A stretch of 64,000 nucleotides of DNA from positions 1 to 64,000 of the forward strand of contig CACILF010000005.1 of the NCBI GenBank assembly GCA_902587435.1, read 5' to 3'. This document shows positions 41,742-51,315 of the stretch, piece by piece (the first letter of the stretch is position 1; the number at the start of each line of letters is the position of its first letter). The DNA is from an uncultured Pelagibacteraceae bacterium. GTDB taxonomy: Bacteria; Pseudomonadota; Alphaproteobacteria; Pelagibacterales; Pelagibacteraceae. The notes beneath the pieces are model-generated. The model saw only the letters and a program-made list of their open reading frames with translations, had not been told where the DNA came from and did not search any database. A program made the position numbers and the translations under genes.

Positions 41742-43526
41742 TTAATTTATTGCAGATTTTTGTGGCTTCATATCCTTTTTATTTATGCCAGCAACCTTAA
41801 CAGGTTTTTTCATAGCATCTCTTCTAAAAGGCTCGCCTAGTTCTTGATTAAGAATAACTTCAATAAATGTTGTAATTCCTTTTTTTTGATCTTCACATGA
41901 CTGTTTAATAGCTTTTGTTGTTTCTTCCATTGTTTTAACAGTAACTCCTTTTAATCCACATGCGTTAGCAACTTTTGCGTAGCTTAATTCGGGATCTAGT
42001 TCCGTTCCAACAAAATTATCATCAAACCAAAGTATTGAATTTCTTTTTTCTGCTCCCCATTGATAATTTCTAAAAATAACCATCGTTATTTTTGGCCACT
42101 CTTTTCTTGCACACGAACTCATTTCATTCATGCTTATTCCAAAAGCTCCATCACCTGCAAAACCAATTACTGGTGTATCTGGACATCCAATTTTTGCACC
42201 TAGTATTGAAGGAAAACCATAACCACATGGACCAAACAAGCCTGGTGCTAAATATTTTCTTCCTTTTTCAAATGTAGGATAAGCATTGCCTATTGCACAG
42301 TTATTACCTATATCAGAAGAAATAATAACATCCTCTGGCATGCCGGCTTGTATCGCTCTCCAAGCTTGTCTTGGTGACATTCTATCACTATCTCTTTCTC
42401 TTGCTTCTTTATTCCAAACTGTTCCTGGATCATCATCTTCATGATCTAAACTTGTTAGTGTTTGTAACCATGCTGATTTCGTTTGGTGTATTAAATTTTT
42501 TCTCTCTTCTCTTTCATTGTTACCAGCATTTGAAGATAATTTTTCTAAAATTTGTTGTGAAACAAGTTTAGCATCTCCGCAAATACCAACTGTTACTTTT
42601 TTTGTTAATCCAATTCTATCTGAATTCATATCTACTTGGATAATTTTCGCATCTTTAGGCCAGTAATCTAAACCATATCCAGGCAATGTAGAAAATGGAT
42701 TTAGTCTTGTACCAAGTGCAAGTACAACATCTGCTTTTGAAATTAATTGCATCGCTGCTTTTGAACCATTGTAGCCTAAAGGACCTACTGCCAAAGGATG
42801 ACTTCCTGGAAAACTATCGTTATGTTGATAACCACTACAAACTGGAGAATCTAATTTTTCTGCAAGTTTTTTACAGTCTTCAATAGCTCCTCCAATAACA
42901 ACACCAGCTCCAGATAAAATTACTGGAAACTTAGCTTCAGATAATAATTTTGCAGCTTTATTTATTGCGTCAGAACCACCACCTTGTCTCTCTAATCTTA
43001 CGATTGGCGGAAGTTCAATGTCAATAACTTGAGTCCAATAATCTCTTGGAACATTTATTTGTGCTGGCGCAGATCCTCTGATTGCTTTTTCAATAACTCT
43101 ATTTAATACTTCTGCCATTCTAGAAGGGTCTCTAACTTCTTCTTGATAGCAAACCATGTCTTTAAATAAATTCATTTGTTCAACTTCTTGAAATCCACCT
43201 TGCCCCATAGTTTTGTTTGCTGCTTGTGGTGTAACTAGAAGTAGCGGTGTATGGTTCCAGTAAGCTGTTTTAATTGGAGTAACAAGTCCTGTTATACCTG
43301 GTCCATTTTGAGCAATAACCATAGACATTTTACCAGTAGATCTAGTGTAGCCATCAGCTATTAAACCACCATTGGTTTCATGTGCAACATCCCAAAAAGT
43401 AATACCTGCTTTAGGAAATAAATCAGAAATAGGCATAAATGCTGAACCAATTATTCCAAAAGCATGTTCTATTCCATGCATTTGAAGAACTTTTACAAAC
43501 GCCTCTTCTGTATTCATTTTGGTCAT
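41742..43526 (-). CDS. xsc: Sulfoacetaldehyde acetyltransferase (ThDP-dependent)
   Basis: MNTEEAFVKVLQMHGIEHAFGIIGSAFMPISDLFPKAGI, AHETNGGLIADGYTRSTGKMSMVIAQNGPG; characteristic Xsc sequence. Confidence 0.93.
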   Translation of the reverse strand: MTKMNTEEAFVKVLQMHGIEHAFGIIGSAFMPISDLFPKAGITFWDVAHETNGGLIADGYTRSTGKMSMVIAQNGPGITGLVTPIKTAYWNHTPLLLVTPQAANKTMGQGGFQEVEQMNLFKDMVCYQEEVRDPSRMAEVLNRVIEKAIRGSAPAQINVPRDYWTQVIDIELPPIVRLERQGGGSDAINKAAKLLSEAKFPVILSGAGVVIGGAIEDCKKLAEKLDSPVCSGYQHNDSFPGSHPLAVGPLGYNGSKAAMQLISKADVVLALGTRLNPFSTLPGYGLDYWPKDAKIIQVDMNSDRIGLTKKVTVGICGDAKLVSQQILEKLSSNAGNNEREERKNLIHQTKSAWLQTLTSLDHEDDDPGTVWNKEARERDSDRMSPRQAWRAIQAGMPEDVIISSDIGNNCAIGNAYPTFEKGRKYLAPGLFGPCGYGFPSILGAKIGCPDTPVIGFAGDGAFGISMNEMSSCARKEWPKITMVIFRNYQWGAEKRNSILWFDDNFVGTELDPELSYAKVANACGLKGVTVKTMEETTKAIKQSCEDQKKGITTFIEVILNQELGEPFRRDAMKKPVKVAGINKKDMKPQKSAIN

Positions 43527-43615
43527 ATAAATTCTTTCTATATAAAATTTTTATTTGTTTAAGATCATGATTAATATATAAGATCAAAGAAATTTCAAAC
43601 AAAGAAATCGTCGCT

Positions 43616-43903
43616 ATGGCTAGTACAGATATAATAATTCATGATGAAAAAGATAATGTAGGTGTTGTAGTTATTGAAAAAATAACCCCTAATCAAGAAT
43701 GTAATTGCTGGATTATGGAAAATGACAAATCTGTTAAAATTCAATCTAAAAATGAAATCCCATTAGGGCATAAAATTGCAATGATTGATTTTAAAGAAGG
43801 GGATACAATTTTGAAATACGGTCATGATATTGGAAAAGTTGTTAAGGATATTAAAAAAGGTGAACATGTACATGTTCATAATGTAAAAACTAAGAAGTGG
43901 TAA
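43616..43903 (+). CDS. suyA: Sulfolactate sulfo-lyase, small subunit (SAF-domain, altronate dehydratase-like)
   Basis: 95 aa SAF domain ([26 protein letters not shown]) directly before a UxaA-like large subunit and divergent from xsc. Confidence 0.8.
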   Translation: MASTDIIIHDEKDNVGVVVIEKITPNQECNCWIMENDKSVKIQSKNEIPLGHKIAMIDFKEGDTILKYGHDIGKVVKDIKKGEHVHVHNVKTKKW

Positions 43904-43907
43904 TAAT

Positions 43908-45074
43908 ATGGAAATTCCAAAAAGTTTTTTAGGTTATAAAAGAGAAAATGGAAGAGTTGGTACTAGAAACCATGTTGTAATTCTGCCTGTTGATGACATT
44001 TCAAATGCTTGTGCCGAAGCGGTTGCTAATAATATAAAAGGTACTTTTGCTATACCTCACGCTTATGGAAGATTACAATTTGGTGCAGATCTAGAATTAT
44101 TTTTTGATACAATGATAGGAACTGGAAAAAACCCAAATGTAGCTGCTTGTATTGTAATAGGTATTGAACCTAAATGGACTAAAAGAATTGTTGATGCGAT
44201 AGCTACTACTGGAAAACCTGTTGAAGGTTTTAGTATTGAAGGAGCGGGAGATATTAAAACAATAATGACAGCTTCTAAAAAAGCTCAAGAATTTTCTCAG
44301 TGGGCTTCGGAAAAACAAAGAGAAGAATGTTCTTTAAGTGATTTATGGATATCGGTAAAATGTGGAGAATCCGATACAACGTCAGGAATGGCAGCCAACC
44401 CAGCTGTTGGAAATTTAATGGATAAATTAGAGCCTTTAGGAGTTCATCTTTGTTTTGGTGAAACTTCAGAATTAACTGGTGCTGAAAAAGTTTGTGCAAC
44501 AAGAGGTTCAACACCAGAAGCACAAAAAAAATTCATGAAAACATGGAGTGATTATAATGATTTTATTCTTAAGGAAGCTACAAACGATCTTTCAGAAAGC
44601 CAACCCACTGCTGGAAATATAGCTGGTGGTTTAACTACTATTGAAGAAAAAGCTTTTGGGAATTTTCAAAAAATTGGATCAAGAAAATTTATTGATGTAC
44701 TAACTCCAGCTGAGGAGCCTAAAAAAGGTCCAGGATTGTATTTTATGGATACATCTTCTGCTGCTGGTGAATGTCTAACTTTACAAGCTGCGGCGGGTTT
44801 TAATATTCACTTATTTCCAACAGGACAAGGGAATATAATTGGAAACGCAATTGAGCCTGTGGTCAAATTAACGGGAAATCCAAGTACTGCGGTAAATATG
44901 AAAGAACATATTGACCTCGATGTATCAAAAATCTTAAAAAGAGAAATGAACATGGATCAAGCTGGTGATGAACTTATAAAAACAACAATCAGAGCTGCTA
45001 GTGGTCGTTTAACTTGTGCTGAGGTACTAGGTCATAAAGAATTTATTATGACTAAGTTGTTCAGAAGTGCTTAA
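43908..45074 (+). CDS. suyB: Sulfolactate sulfo-lyase, large subunit
   Basis: 388 aa altronate/sulfolactate lyase family ([59 protein letters not shown]); split-subunit arrangement beside xsc. Confidence 0.8.
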   Translation: MEIPKSFLGYKRENGRVGTRNHVVILPVDDISNACAEAVANNIKGTFAIPHAYGRLQFGADLELFFDTMIGTGKNPNVAACIVIGIEPKWTKRIVDAIATTGKPVEGFSIEGAGDIKTIMTASKKAQEFSQWASEKQREECSLSDLWISVKCGESDTTSGMAANPAVGNLMDKLEPLGVHLCFGETSELTGAEKVCATRGSTPEAQKKFMKTWSDYNDFILKEATNDLSESQPTAGNIAGGLTTIEEKAFGNFQKIGSRKFIDVLTPAEEPKKGPGLYFMDTSSAAGECLTLQAAAGFNIHLFPTGQGNIIGNAIEPVVKLTGNPSTAVNMKEHIDLDVSKILKREMNMDQAGDELIKTTIRAASGRLTCAEVLGHKEFIMTKLFRSA

Positions 45075-45079
45075 ATTAA

Positions 45080-46165
45080 TTATTTGCTTTTTGTAGCTTT
45101 TATATTTTTTCTTAAATTAGAAAAAAATCTTCTTAATATTGCAGCACCAACTCCTAAAATAAGAGCTAATAGAATTGACAACATTCCATAAAGAACAGGA
45201 ACATTTATTGATATATCTTTTATAAATTTTGCAAAAGGACTTAGTGATTTAGCACCATTATCATTTATAACTTCTATAGTTTTTTCAGCAAAAAATGCAT
45301 CATAAGCTATTGCTATACCAACTAATAGTAAAAGAACTGCTAGAATAGTTTTAAATTCAGAACTATCAACTTTCTCCCCAATTTTTTGACCTACTTGTAC
45401 ACCTAGAATGGAACCACAGATCAATATCATTACAAGCATAAGATCGATTGAACCATAATTAAAAGCATGAAGAACGGTAACAATTGCACTAACAAAAATT
45501 GTAACAAACAAAGATGTACCTGGAATAAGTTTGGTTGGCATACCTATTATATAAATCATTGCAGGTACCAAAATAAAGGCACCACCCACACCCATTATTG
45601 CAGCTATAAATCCAACAACTAAACCAATAATAATTGGTGTGAAGGCGCTTTCATATAGTTTAGATTTTTTAAATCTCATTCGAAATGGCAAACCGTGTAT
45701 CCAATAATGAGAGTGAAGTTTTTTTCTAACAACAATTTTTCTTCTTGCTCTATCAATTTCTGTAACTCCCTGAACAAGCATTATTGTTCCAATAATTGCT
45801 AGAATATACATATATGATAATGAGATGACTATATTAATTTTTCCAATATCTTGGAAATAAGAGAATGTTATAATGCCTAAAATTGTTCCAGCCGCACCTC
45901 CTATGACAATCATAAATCCCATTTTATAGTCTAAAGTGCCTTTAAGATAATGAGTTGTAGAACCTGATATTGATGTACCTAAAATATTATTTGCTTCATT
46001 AGGTACTGCATAAGCTGGCGGCACACCTAAAAAAATTAAAAAAGGAGTCATTAAAAATCCTCCACCAACACCAAACAAACCTGAAAGAACTCCAACTACT
46101 AAACTAAGAATAAATATTAAAGGAAGGTTTACATAAACTTCTGCTATCGGAAGAAAATACTCCAT
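45080..46165 (-). CDS. TauE/SafE-family sulfite/organosulfonate exporter
   Basis: VGVLSGLFGVGGGFLMTPFLIFLGVPP duplicated TauE motif; sulfonate gene context. Confidence 0.9.
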   Translation of the reverse strand: MEYFLPIAEVYVNLPLIFILSLVVGVLSGLFGVGGGFLMTPFLIFLGVPPAYAVPNEANNILGTSISGSTTHYLKGTLDYKMGFMIVIGGAAGTILGIITFSYFQDIGKINIVISLSYMYILAIIGTIMLVQGVTEIDRARRKIVVRKKLHSHYWIHGLPFRMRFKKSKLYESAFTPIIIGLVVGFIAAIMGVGGAFILVPAMIYIIGMPTKLIPGTSLFVTIFVSAIVTVLHAFNYGSIDLMLVMILICGSILGVQVGQKIGEKVDSSEFKTILAVLLLLVGIAIAYDAFFAEKTIEVINDNGAKSLSPFAKFIKDISINVPVLYGMLSILLALILGVGAAILRRFFSNLRKNIKATKSK

Positions 46166-46208
46166 ATTTACTAACTATTCTTCTAAAATATCAATGTCAA
46201 CTATTTGA

Positions 46209-46355
46209 TTAAATATTAAAAAAAGTTCCAAAAAGAATTAATCCCCAGTAGGCTGCTAGACCAAAATATAGTGCCGACTTTGCACTAATAAACGATTGAA
46301 TATTTGGAAGTTGCTTAACAGATGATTTAATATTTTTGAAAAAATTGTTAAGCAT
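46209..46355 (-). CDS. Small (48 aa) single-TM hypothetical protein, apr operon
   Basis: Minus-strand ORF MLNNFFKNIKSSVKQLPNIQSFISAKSALYFGLAAYWGLILFGTFFNI between tauE and the 116-aa ORF; not in the ORF track. Confidence 0.6.
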   Translation of the reverse strand: MLNNFFKNIKSSVKQLPNIQSFISAKSALYFGLAAYWGLILFGTFFNI

Positions 46356-46419
46356 AACTAGGAATTACACCCGGTTTTAAAATTTTGCAAGTAATTTTTA
46401 AAAAATATTTGAAAAATTT

Positions 46420-46770
46420 TTAAAATATCGTAGCTCCAAAAACTTTAATCTGATCTCCTTCTTCTCCTAAGACAAGACGTCCTAAAAACTCTCCAAGTAT
46501 CTTTGTACTAGTCTGCTTATATAAAATGGTAACGTGCTGACCTCTCTTAAGGCAGCCAAACGCTTTACAGCCCTCTGACAAAGAAGATATAAGGTCATTA
46601 CTTGCCCATTGTTTACCAAGTTCCACTTCATTAGCTCCGTAGAGCATCTGAGATGAAAAATCTTTAGTAAATCCACCGTAATCTTTTATATTTGATGACT
46701 TTACAAGGTTAGCCCATATAGGTTCGGCGATTTTAATTATTTCTTCCTCTGATTTGTCTAGAAGACTCAT
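46420..46770 (-). CDS. Uncharacterised 116-aa protein directly downstream of aprA
   Basis: ORF co-directional with aprMBA, 8-nt gap; no recognised domain. Confidence 0.8.
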   Translation of the reverse strand: MSLLDKSEEEIIKIAEPIWANLVKSSNIKDYGGFTKDFSSQMLYGANEVELGKQWASNDLISSLSEGCKAFGCLKRGQHVTILYKQTSTKILGEFLGRLVLGEEGDQIKVFGATIF

Positions 46771-46778
46771 TAATATAA

Positions 46779-48635
46779 TTATGAAGCTTCCTTCTTCTCT
46801 TTTTCATCAACTATATGATAAACTGGAGCCTTCTCCATGGAAAACTTACCAGTCTTAGGATCTCTTCTCGATAAAGTTAAACAATGCCAGTTTTCGTCAT
46901 CTAACTTCATATAATCTCCTCTATAATAATAGCCTGGCCAACGTGTTTCTTGTCTGAAAAGGGTGTGTTCCGTTACACACTGAGATGTAAGGGTTCTATG
47001 TTTAAGTTCCCATGCTCTCATAAGCTGATGATAATCCTCAGCACCAACTTTTTCTAGATCTTCTTGTAACCAATCTAGTAACTCTAGGCCTCTTTTGAGT
47101 GTATTTTCATTAGTCATATAATTATAGGATATTCCTCCAACGTACTCATCCATGATCTTTTGTAGACGTTGAAGACCTTGAATTGGAGATATATAGCTTG
47201 GAGAAACTGTTCCGCCTGTAATTTCGTTTCTTCCAACAGTATAATTTTCCAAAGGTTTAAATATAATATCTTTAAAATCTTCACATTGTTTGTCACTTAC
47301 ATTTATATCTTTGGCTTTTTCCTCCTCAATATACTTAACAGCTGCTTTAGCGGCCAATCGACCTTCTGTAAATGACCCTGATGAGAATTTGTGGGCACTT
47401 CCACCTACTGTGTCACCTGCGCCAAATAAACCTTCGACGGTTGTCATTCTATTATATCCCCAAAAATATTCTGGAGGGGCGATATCTTCAGGTCCACTAA
47501 CCCAAGCTCCAGAACAAGTTGCATGAGAACCCATTACGTAAGGTTCTGAAGTAGTTAATTCAGGATTTGTATATTTTGGATCAATATTTTGCGATGCCCA
47601 AACAACAGCCTGGCCAACAGTCATTCCTAAGAAATTTTCCCATCCAACTGTTTCTAGATGAGGATCTTGGAAAGCTTCTTTTGTAACCATGTGAATTGGA
47701 CCACCACCAGCCATGACTTCTTGAATAAAAGCATGATTACGTAAACAAGTTGGGGTTGGGTGATGATCTATATATTCACCTACTAATTCTTTTGTTTTGT
47801 CGTACCATTTTTTCTCGTAATTCTCACCGTTAGCGTTTTGAGTATAAGTTTTTAAATGTAAAAAATAAGCTCCTACTGGACCATAACCATCTTTAAATCT
47901 ACATAACACAATTCTATTTTCCATTTGTGTCATTTTAGCTCCAGCTTCAATTGGAAGTGCGTATGCTGATCCATTACTCCAAGGTGCATACCAAGTTCTT
48001 CCCATTCCTTCTCCAACAGCTCTTGGTTTAAAAATATGAGACGCTCCACCTGCAGCAACTATTACAGTTTTTGCTCTGAATACATAATAATCTCCTGTTC
48101 TCATATTAAATCCCACTGCTCCACCTACTCTATTTTCTTTTGCTTCATCCATAAGTAGATGGGTAATCATGATCCTATTATAAATTTTATCTGCAGATTT
48201 TTTTGCTGCTTCAGCTACAATTGGCTTATAACTTTCTCCATGAATCATTATTTGCCATTTACCTTCACGTTGGTAACGGCCGGTTTCTTTATTTTTCATC
48301 ATCGGCAATCCCCACTCATCAAACATGTGTACTGTTGAATCTACGTGACGAGCCATATCATAGCCAAGATCTTCTCTGACTAGACCCATTAGATCGTTTC
48401 GAGCATATCGAACATGATCTTCTGGCTGATTTTCTCCCCATTGCATTCCCATATAACAGTTGATTGCATATAGACCTTGAGCTACCGCTCCACTTCTGTC
48501 GATATTTGCTTTTTCTACACAAATAATTTTTAAATCTCTTCCCCAGTGTCTAGCTTCAAAAGTAGCACCAGTTCCAGCCATACCACCACCTACTACAAGA
48601 ATATCACAATCTTCAACTATGGTTTTTCTAGCCAT
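46779..48635 (-). CDS. aprA: Adenylylsulfate (APS) reductase subunit alpha
   Basis: DCDILVVGGGMAGTGATFEARHWGRDLKIICVEKANIDRSGAVAQGLYAINCYMG; typical AprA. Confidence 0.96.
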   Translation of the reverse strand: MARKTIVEDCDILVVGGGMAGTGATFEARHWGRDLKIICVEKANIDRSGAVAQGLYAINCYMGMQWGENQPEDHVRYARNDLMGLVREDLGYDMARHVDSTVHMFDEWGLPMMKNKETGRYQREGKWQIMIHGESYKPIVAEAAKKSADKIYNRIMITHLLMDEAKENRVGGAVGFNMRTGDYYVFRAKTVIVAAGGASHIFKPRAVGEGMGRTWYAPWSNGSAYALPIEAGAKMTQMENRIVLCRFKDGYGPVGAYFLHLKTYTQNANGENYEKKWYDKTKELVGEYIDHHPTPTCLRNHAFIQEVMAGGGPIHMVTKEAFQDPHLETVGWENFLGMTVGQAVVWASQNIDPKYTNPELTTSEPYVMGSHATCSGAWVSGPEDIAPPEYFWGYNRMTTVEGLFGAGDTVGGSAHKFSSGSFTEGRLAAKAAVKYIEEEKAKDINVSDKQCEDFKDIIFKPLENYTVGRNEITGGTVSPSYISPIQGLQRLQKIMDEYVGGISYNYMTNENTLKRGLELLDWLQEDLEKVGAEDYHQLMRAWELKHRTLTSQCVTEHTLFRQETRWPGYYYRGDYMKLDDENWHCLTLSRRDPKTGKFSMEKAPVYHIVDEKEKKEAS

Positions 48636-49105
48636 TAATAATAAACACCTTTTTTAAATGCACTTTTTTCTACTTTAGGTAATTCTTTTTTTGTATTTAA
48701 CCCCTCAGGTTCTGAGTAAAGAATTTGTGAATTTATTTCTCCTTGGTTTGGCTTGTCACCATCTGCAAGTTTAGGAATAAATTTTCCCCATGGTTTTGTT
48801 GTTATTGGAGAAACAAAGTCTTTTACCGTCCCATTTCTAAATTTAATTTTCCAAGAGATTGTTCCTTTTTCCTCTTCTCTTCTAACTCTTACACTGTGCC
48901 CCATTGGAGCAAAATCGGCATAACCTCGAACGTCTATTGCATGATTAGGACATGCCTTAACACATGAATAACATTCCCAACAAAAATTCGGCTCAATATT
49001 TTTTGCACGTCTTATAGTTTCATCTATATGCATAATATCTGATGGACAAATATCTACACAATGACCACAACCATCACAACGAGTCATATATACAAAAGTT
49101 GACAT
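48635..49105 (-). CDS. aprB: Adenylylsulfate (APS) reductase subunit beta
   Basis: CDGCGHCVDICPSDIMHID...CWECYSCVKACPNHAIDVRGYADFAPMG. Confidence 0.96.
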   Translation of the reverse strand: MSTFVYMTRCDGCGHCVDICPSDIMHIDETIRRAKNIEPNFCWECYSCVKACPNHAIDVRGYADFAPMGHSVRVRREEEKGTISWKIKFRNGTVKDFVSPITTKPWGKFIPKLADGDKPNQGEINSQILYSEPEGLNTKKELPKVEKSAFKKGVYY

Positions 49106-49133
49106 AATTTATTTTATTCCTTTCAAAATCATA

Positions 49134-49934
49134 TTAATAATGTTTTGGATCCTCTCTACTTATACCTAATCCAAATTGTTTTGGGGCATCTACTTCGGGT
49201 GGCAAATTGTCTCTGGAACCGTCAGCTTCTGCTAAATTTTTCTGTATCGCTGCTCCTGGTTTATAAAACATATGTGCAAATTTAGACCAATATACTCCTC
49301 CAAATAAAACGATGTTTGAAAAAATAAATAAAATTAAAAATACTTTATCATCCCATCTATCATTTAAATCCAGTGATTGTAAATAAGACCAAATTAAACC
49401 TGTTAAGGATGATGCAACAAGGGCAAGAACAAATAAGTCTGCTTTTATAATTCTATACCAAGGTTGAGCTTCTGAATAAACATCTACTCTTAAAAAAAAC
49501 CAAAACCAACCTCCTCCAACAACTGTCATAATAGCTCCAACATGCCAAACGATAGGCCAGAAGGATGGTGTATCTGAAGATGGACTCGAATAACAAAAAA
49601 TCATTATTGCTGATCCTACCCAGAATAAAATTGTTCCATACATTCCAAGTAGATGAGCAGCTCTTCTTTTGCCAGCTCCAAGTTCAGAAGTAGTAGCAAT
49701 ATCGCTAACTATTGTTTTTGAAATTACAGATATTCTTTCCCCTGTGCTTAAGGTTTTTGTAGCAGATAATTTTGCTTTTTTTGCATTTTCAAAAAAGTAT
49801 TTAACATTTTTTTTATGAACAATATCTACAAGTGTACCAACAACAATTAAAATAACCATTAAAACAACAAAAGACTGCATAAATATTGGAGATATAGTTT
49901 CAGCTAATATTGCAAATGGATTAACAGATAGCAT
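49134..49934 (-). CDS. aprM: APS reductase membrane anchor AprM
   Basis: 266 aa multi-TM, immediately upstream of aprB as in sulfur-oxidiser aprMBA operons. Confidence 0.82.
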   Translation of the reverse strand: MLSVNPFAILAETISPIFMQSFVVLMVILIVVGTLVDIVHKKNVKYFFENAKKAKLSATKTLSTGERISVISKTIVSDIATTSELGAGKRRAAHLLGMYGTILFWVGSAIMIFCYSSPSSDTPSFWPIVWHVGAIMTVVGGGWFWFFLRVDVYSEAQPWYRIIKADLFVLALVASSLTGLIWSYLQSLDLNDRWDDKVFLILFIFSNIVLFGGVYWSKFAHMFYKPGAAIQKNLAEADGSRDNLPPEVDAPKQFGLGISREDPKHY

Positions 49935-50042
49935 ATGATTTTTCCCTTTCGAATAAAGTATTTAGTATAGTTAACAAAATAGATCAACCTTCGAATCTAG
50001 TCATTTAGTATCGCTAATAAATGAAAATTTCATTATCAATTT

Positions 50043-50795
50043 TTAAATATTAACTTGGTTTTTGTAAATTTTATCAAGTTTTTTATATATTTTAAGACTT
50101 TTTCTTAACCATAAGTTATTATCGATTGATGAAACAGATACTATTCCTTTTCCAGATCCTACAATTAAAATTTCATCAAAACTGTTAATATCTTTTATAA
50201 ATATATTTTTGAATTTTATCTTAACCTTTCTACTAAAAAACTTGATTGTTGTACCCTTGTAACAATCTTTGTTAGGTGAAAATATTTTATTACTTTTAAC
50301 GAACAATAAATTAGATGTGCCAGTTTCTAATATTTTGTTTCCTTTATAAAGAGCTATATCAAATTTTGTAACATCTAGATTACTTAATATTTTTAAAATT
50401 TTTTTGTATTTTAAATTTTTATAAGCAGCATCTGCACGTTTGTAGTTTACTAATTTAAGTTTGAAATTAGATTTTGGTATTAGCCTTTTACGTAAAGAAA
50501 TAGAAATAATTTTATTATTTGAAGCAACTCTTAATAAATGGTCATAATTTTTATTTTTTTTTAAATTTAGTTTAATTAATTTTAAAATATTTTTTCTTAA
50601 ATTTTTTTTTTTAATATTATACTTATTTAATGATTTGATTAAATTATCTATGTGAGTTTTATAGAATAGAATTTTTGCGGATATACCTATGACACGCATC
50701 GTAGTAAAGATGCCATATCCATTCCAAAGATCATTAAATTTGACTTCTTTAAGATCTTTATGAAGATAAGATTTTTTTAATAATAAAGTTACCAT
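50043..50795 (-). CDS. pabC: Aminotransferase class IV, probable 4-amino-4-deoxychorismate lyase
   Basis: WNGYGIFTTMR..., ETGTSNLLFVK; clustered with pabA/pabB. Confidence 0.8.
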   Translation of the reverse strand: MVTLLLKKSYLHKDLKEVKFNDLWNGYGIFTTMRVIGISAKILFYKTHIDNLIKSLNKYNIKKKNLRKNILKLIKLNLKKNKNYDHLLRVASNNKIISISLRKRLIPKSNFKLKLVNYKRADAAYKNLKYKKILKILSNLDVTKFDIALYKGNKILETGTSNLLFVKSNKIFSPNKDCYKGTTIKFFSRKVKIKFKNIFIKDINSFDEILIVGSGKGIVSVSSIDNNLWLRKSLKIYKKLDKIYKNQVNI

Positions 50796-51315
50796 TTTCT
50801 GTTAAAAAAGATTCTGGATGAAACTGAAAACCATATACATTATTTTCTTTATTTTCGATAGCCATTGGAATATTTGATTTAGCACATCTCATCGTTATTT
50901 TTATATTATTTGACTTATAAGGTTCATACAATTTTAAAGAATGATACCGTCCAACTTTAAATATTTTATTTTTTTTAAATAATTTACTTTCATTTGTTAC
51001 TTTTACTTTTGACTGATAGCCATGAAAAATTTTTTTTTGTTGCACTATTTTACCTTTTTCATTAAACAAAATTTGCTGATACCCAAGACAAATTCCTATA
51101 ATTTTCTTTCTCCCTTTGTATTTTTTATAAATCTTTGAAGTTAATGGATAATCTTTAGGCGACCCTGGCCCAGGAGACAAAACAATTGTATTAGATTGAT
51201 CTAATTTTTTTTTATTAATATTAAAATAATTGGAACAATAAACTTTATCAAACTTCGAAAATTGATGGACAACATTCCAGGTAAAAGAGTCTTGATGATC
51301 AATTATATAAATCAT
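50758..51315 (-). CDS. pabA: Aminodeoxychorismate/anthranilate synthase glutamine amidotransferase component
   Basis: DHQDSFTWNVVHQF, LSPGPGSPKDYP, GICLGYQQI, GFQFHPESFLT. Confidence 0.88.
   Translation of the reverse strand: MIYIIDHQDSFTWNVVHQFSKFDKVYCSNYFNINKKKLDQSNTIVLSPGPGSPKDYPLTSKIYKKYKGRKKIIGICLGYQQILFNEKGKIVQQKKIFHGYQSKVKVTNESKLFKKNKIFKVGRYHSLKLYEPYKSNNIKITMRCAKSNIPMAIENKENNVYGFQFHPESFLTENGNFIIKKILSS

Noticed and set aside
42092-42886. Three plus-strand ORFs opposite xsc
   Set aside because: Antisense shadow ORFs with biased Leu/His/Phe composition.
46482-46676. Alternative-frame minus ORF within the 116-aa apr-linked gene
   Set aside because: The 46420-46770 frame is longer and closely follows aprA.
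50003-50040. Short palindrome AATGAAAATTTCATT upstream of aprM
   Set aside because: Only about 7-bp AT-rich arms; expected by chance at this composition.
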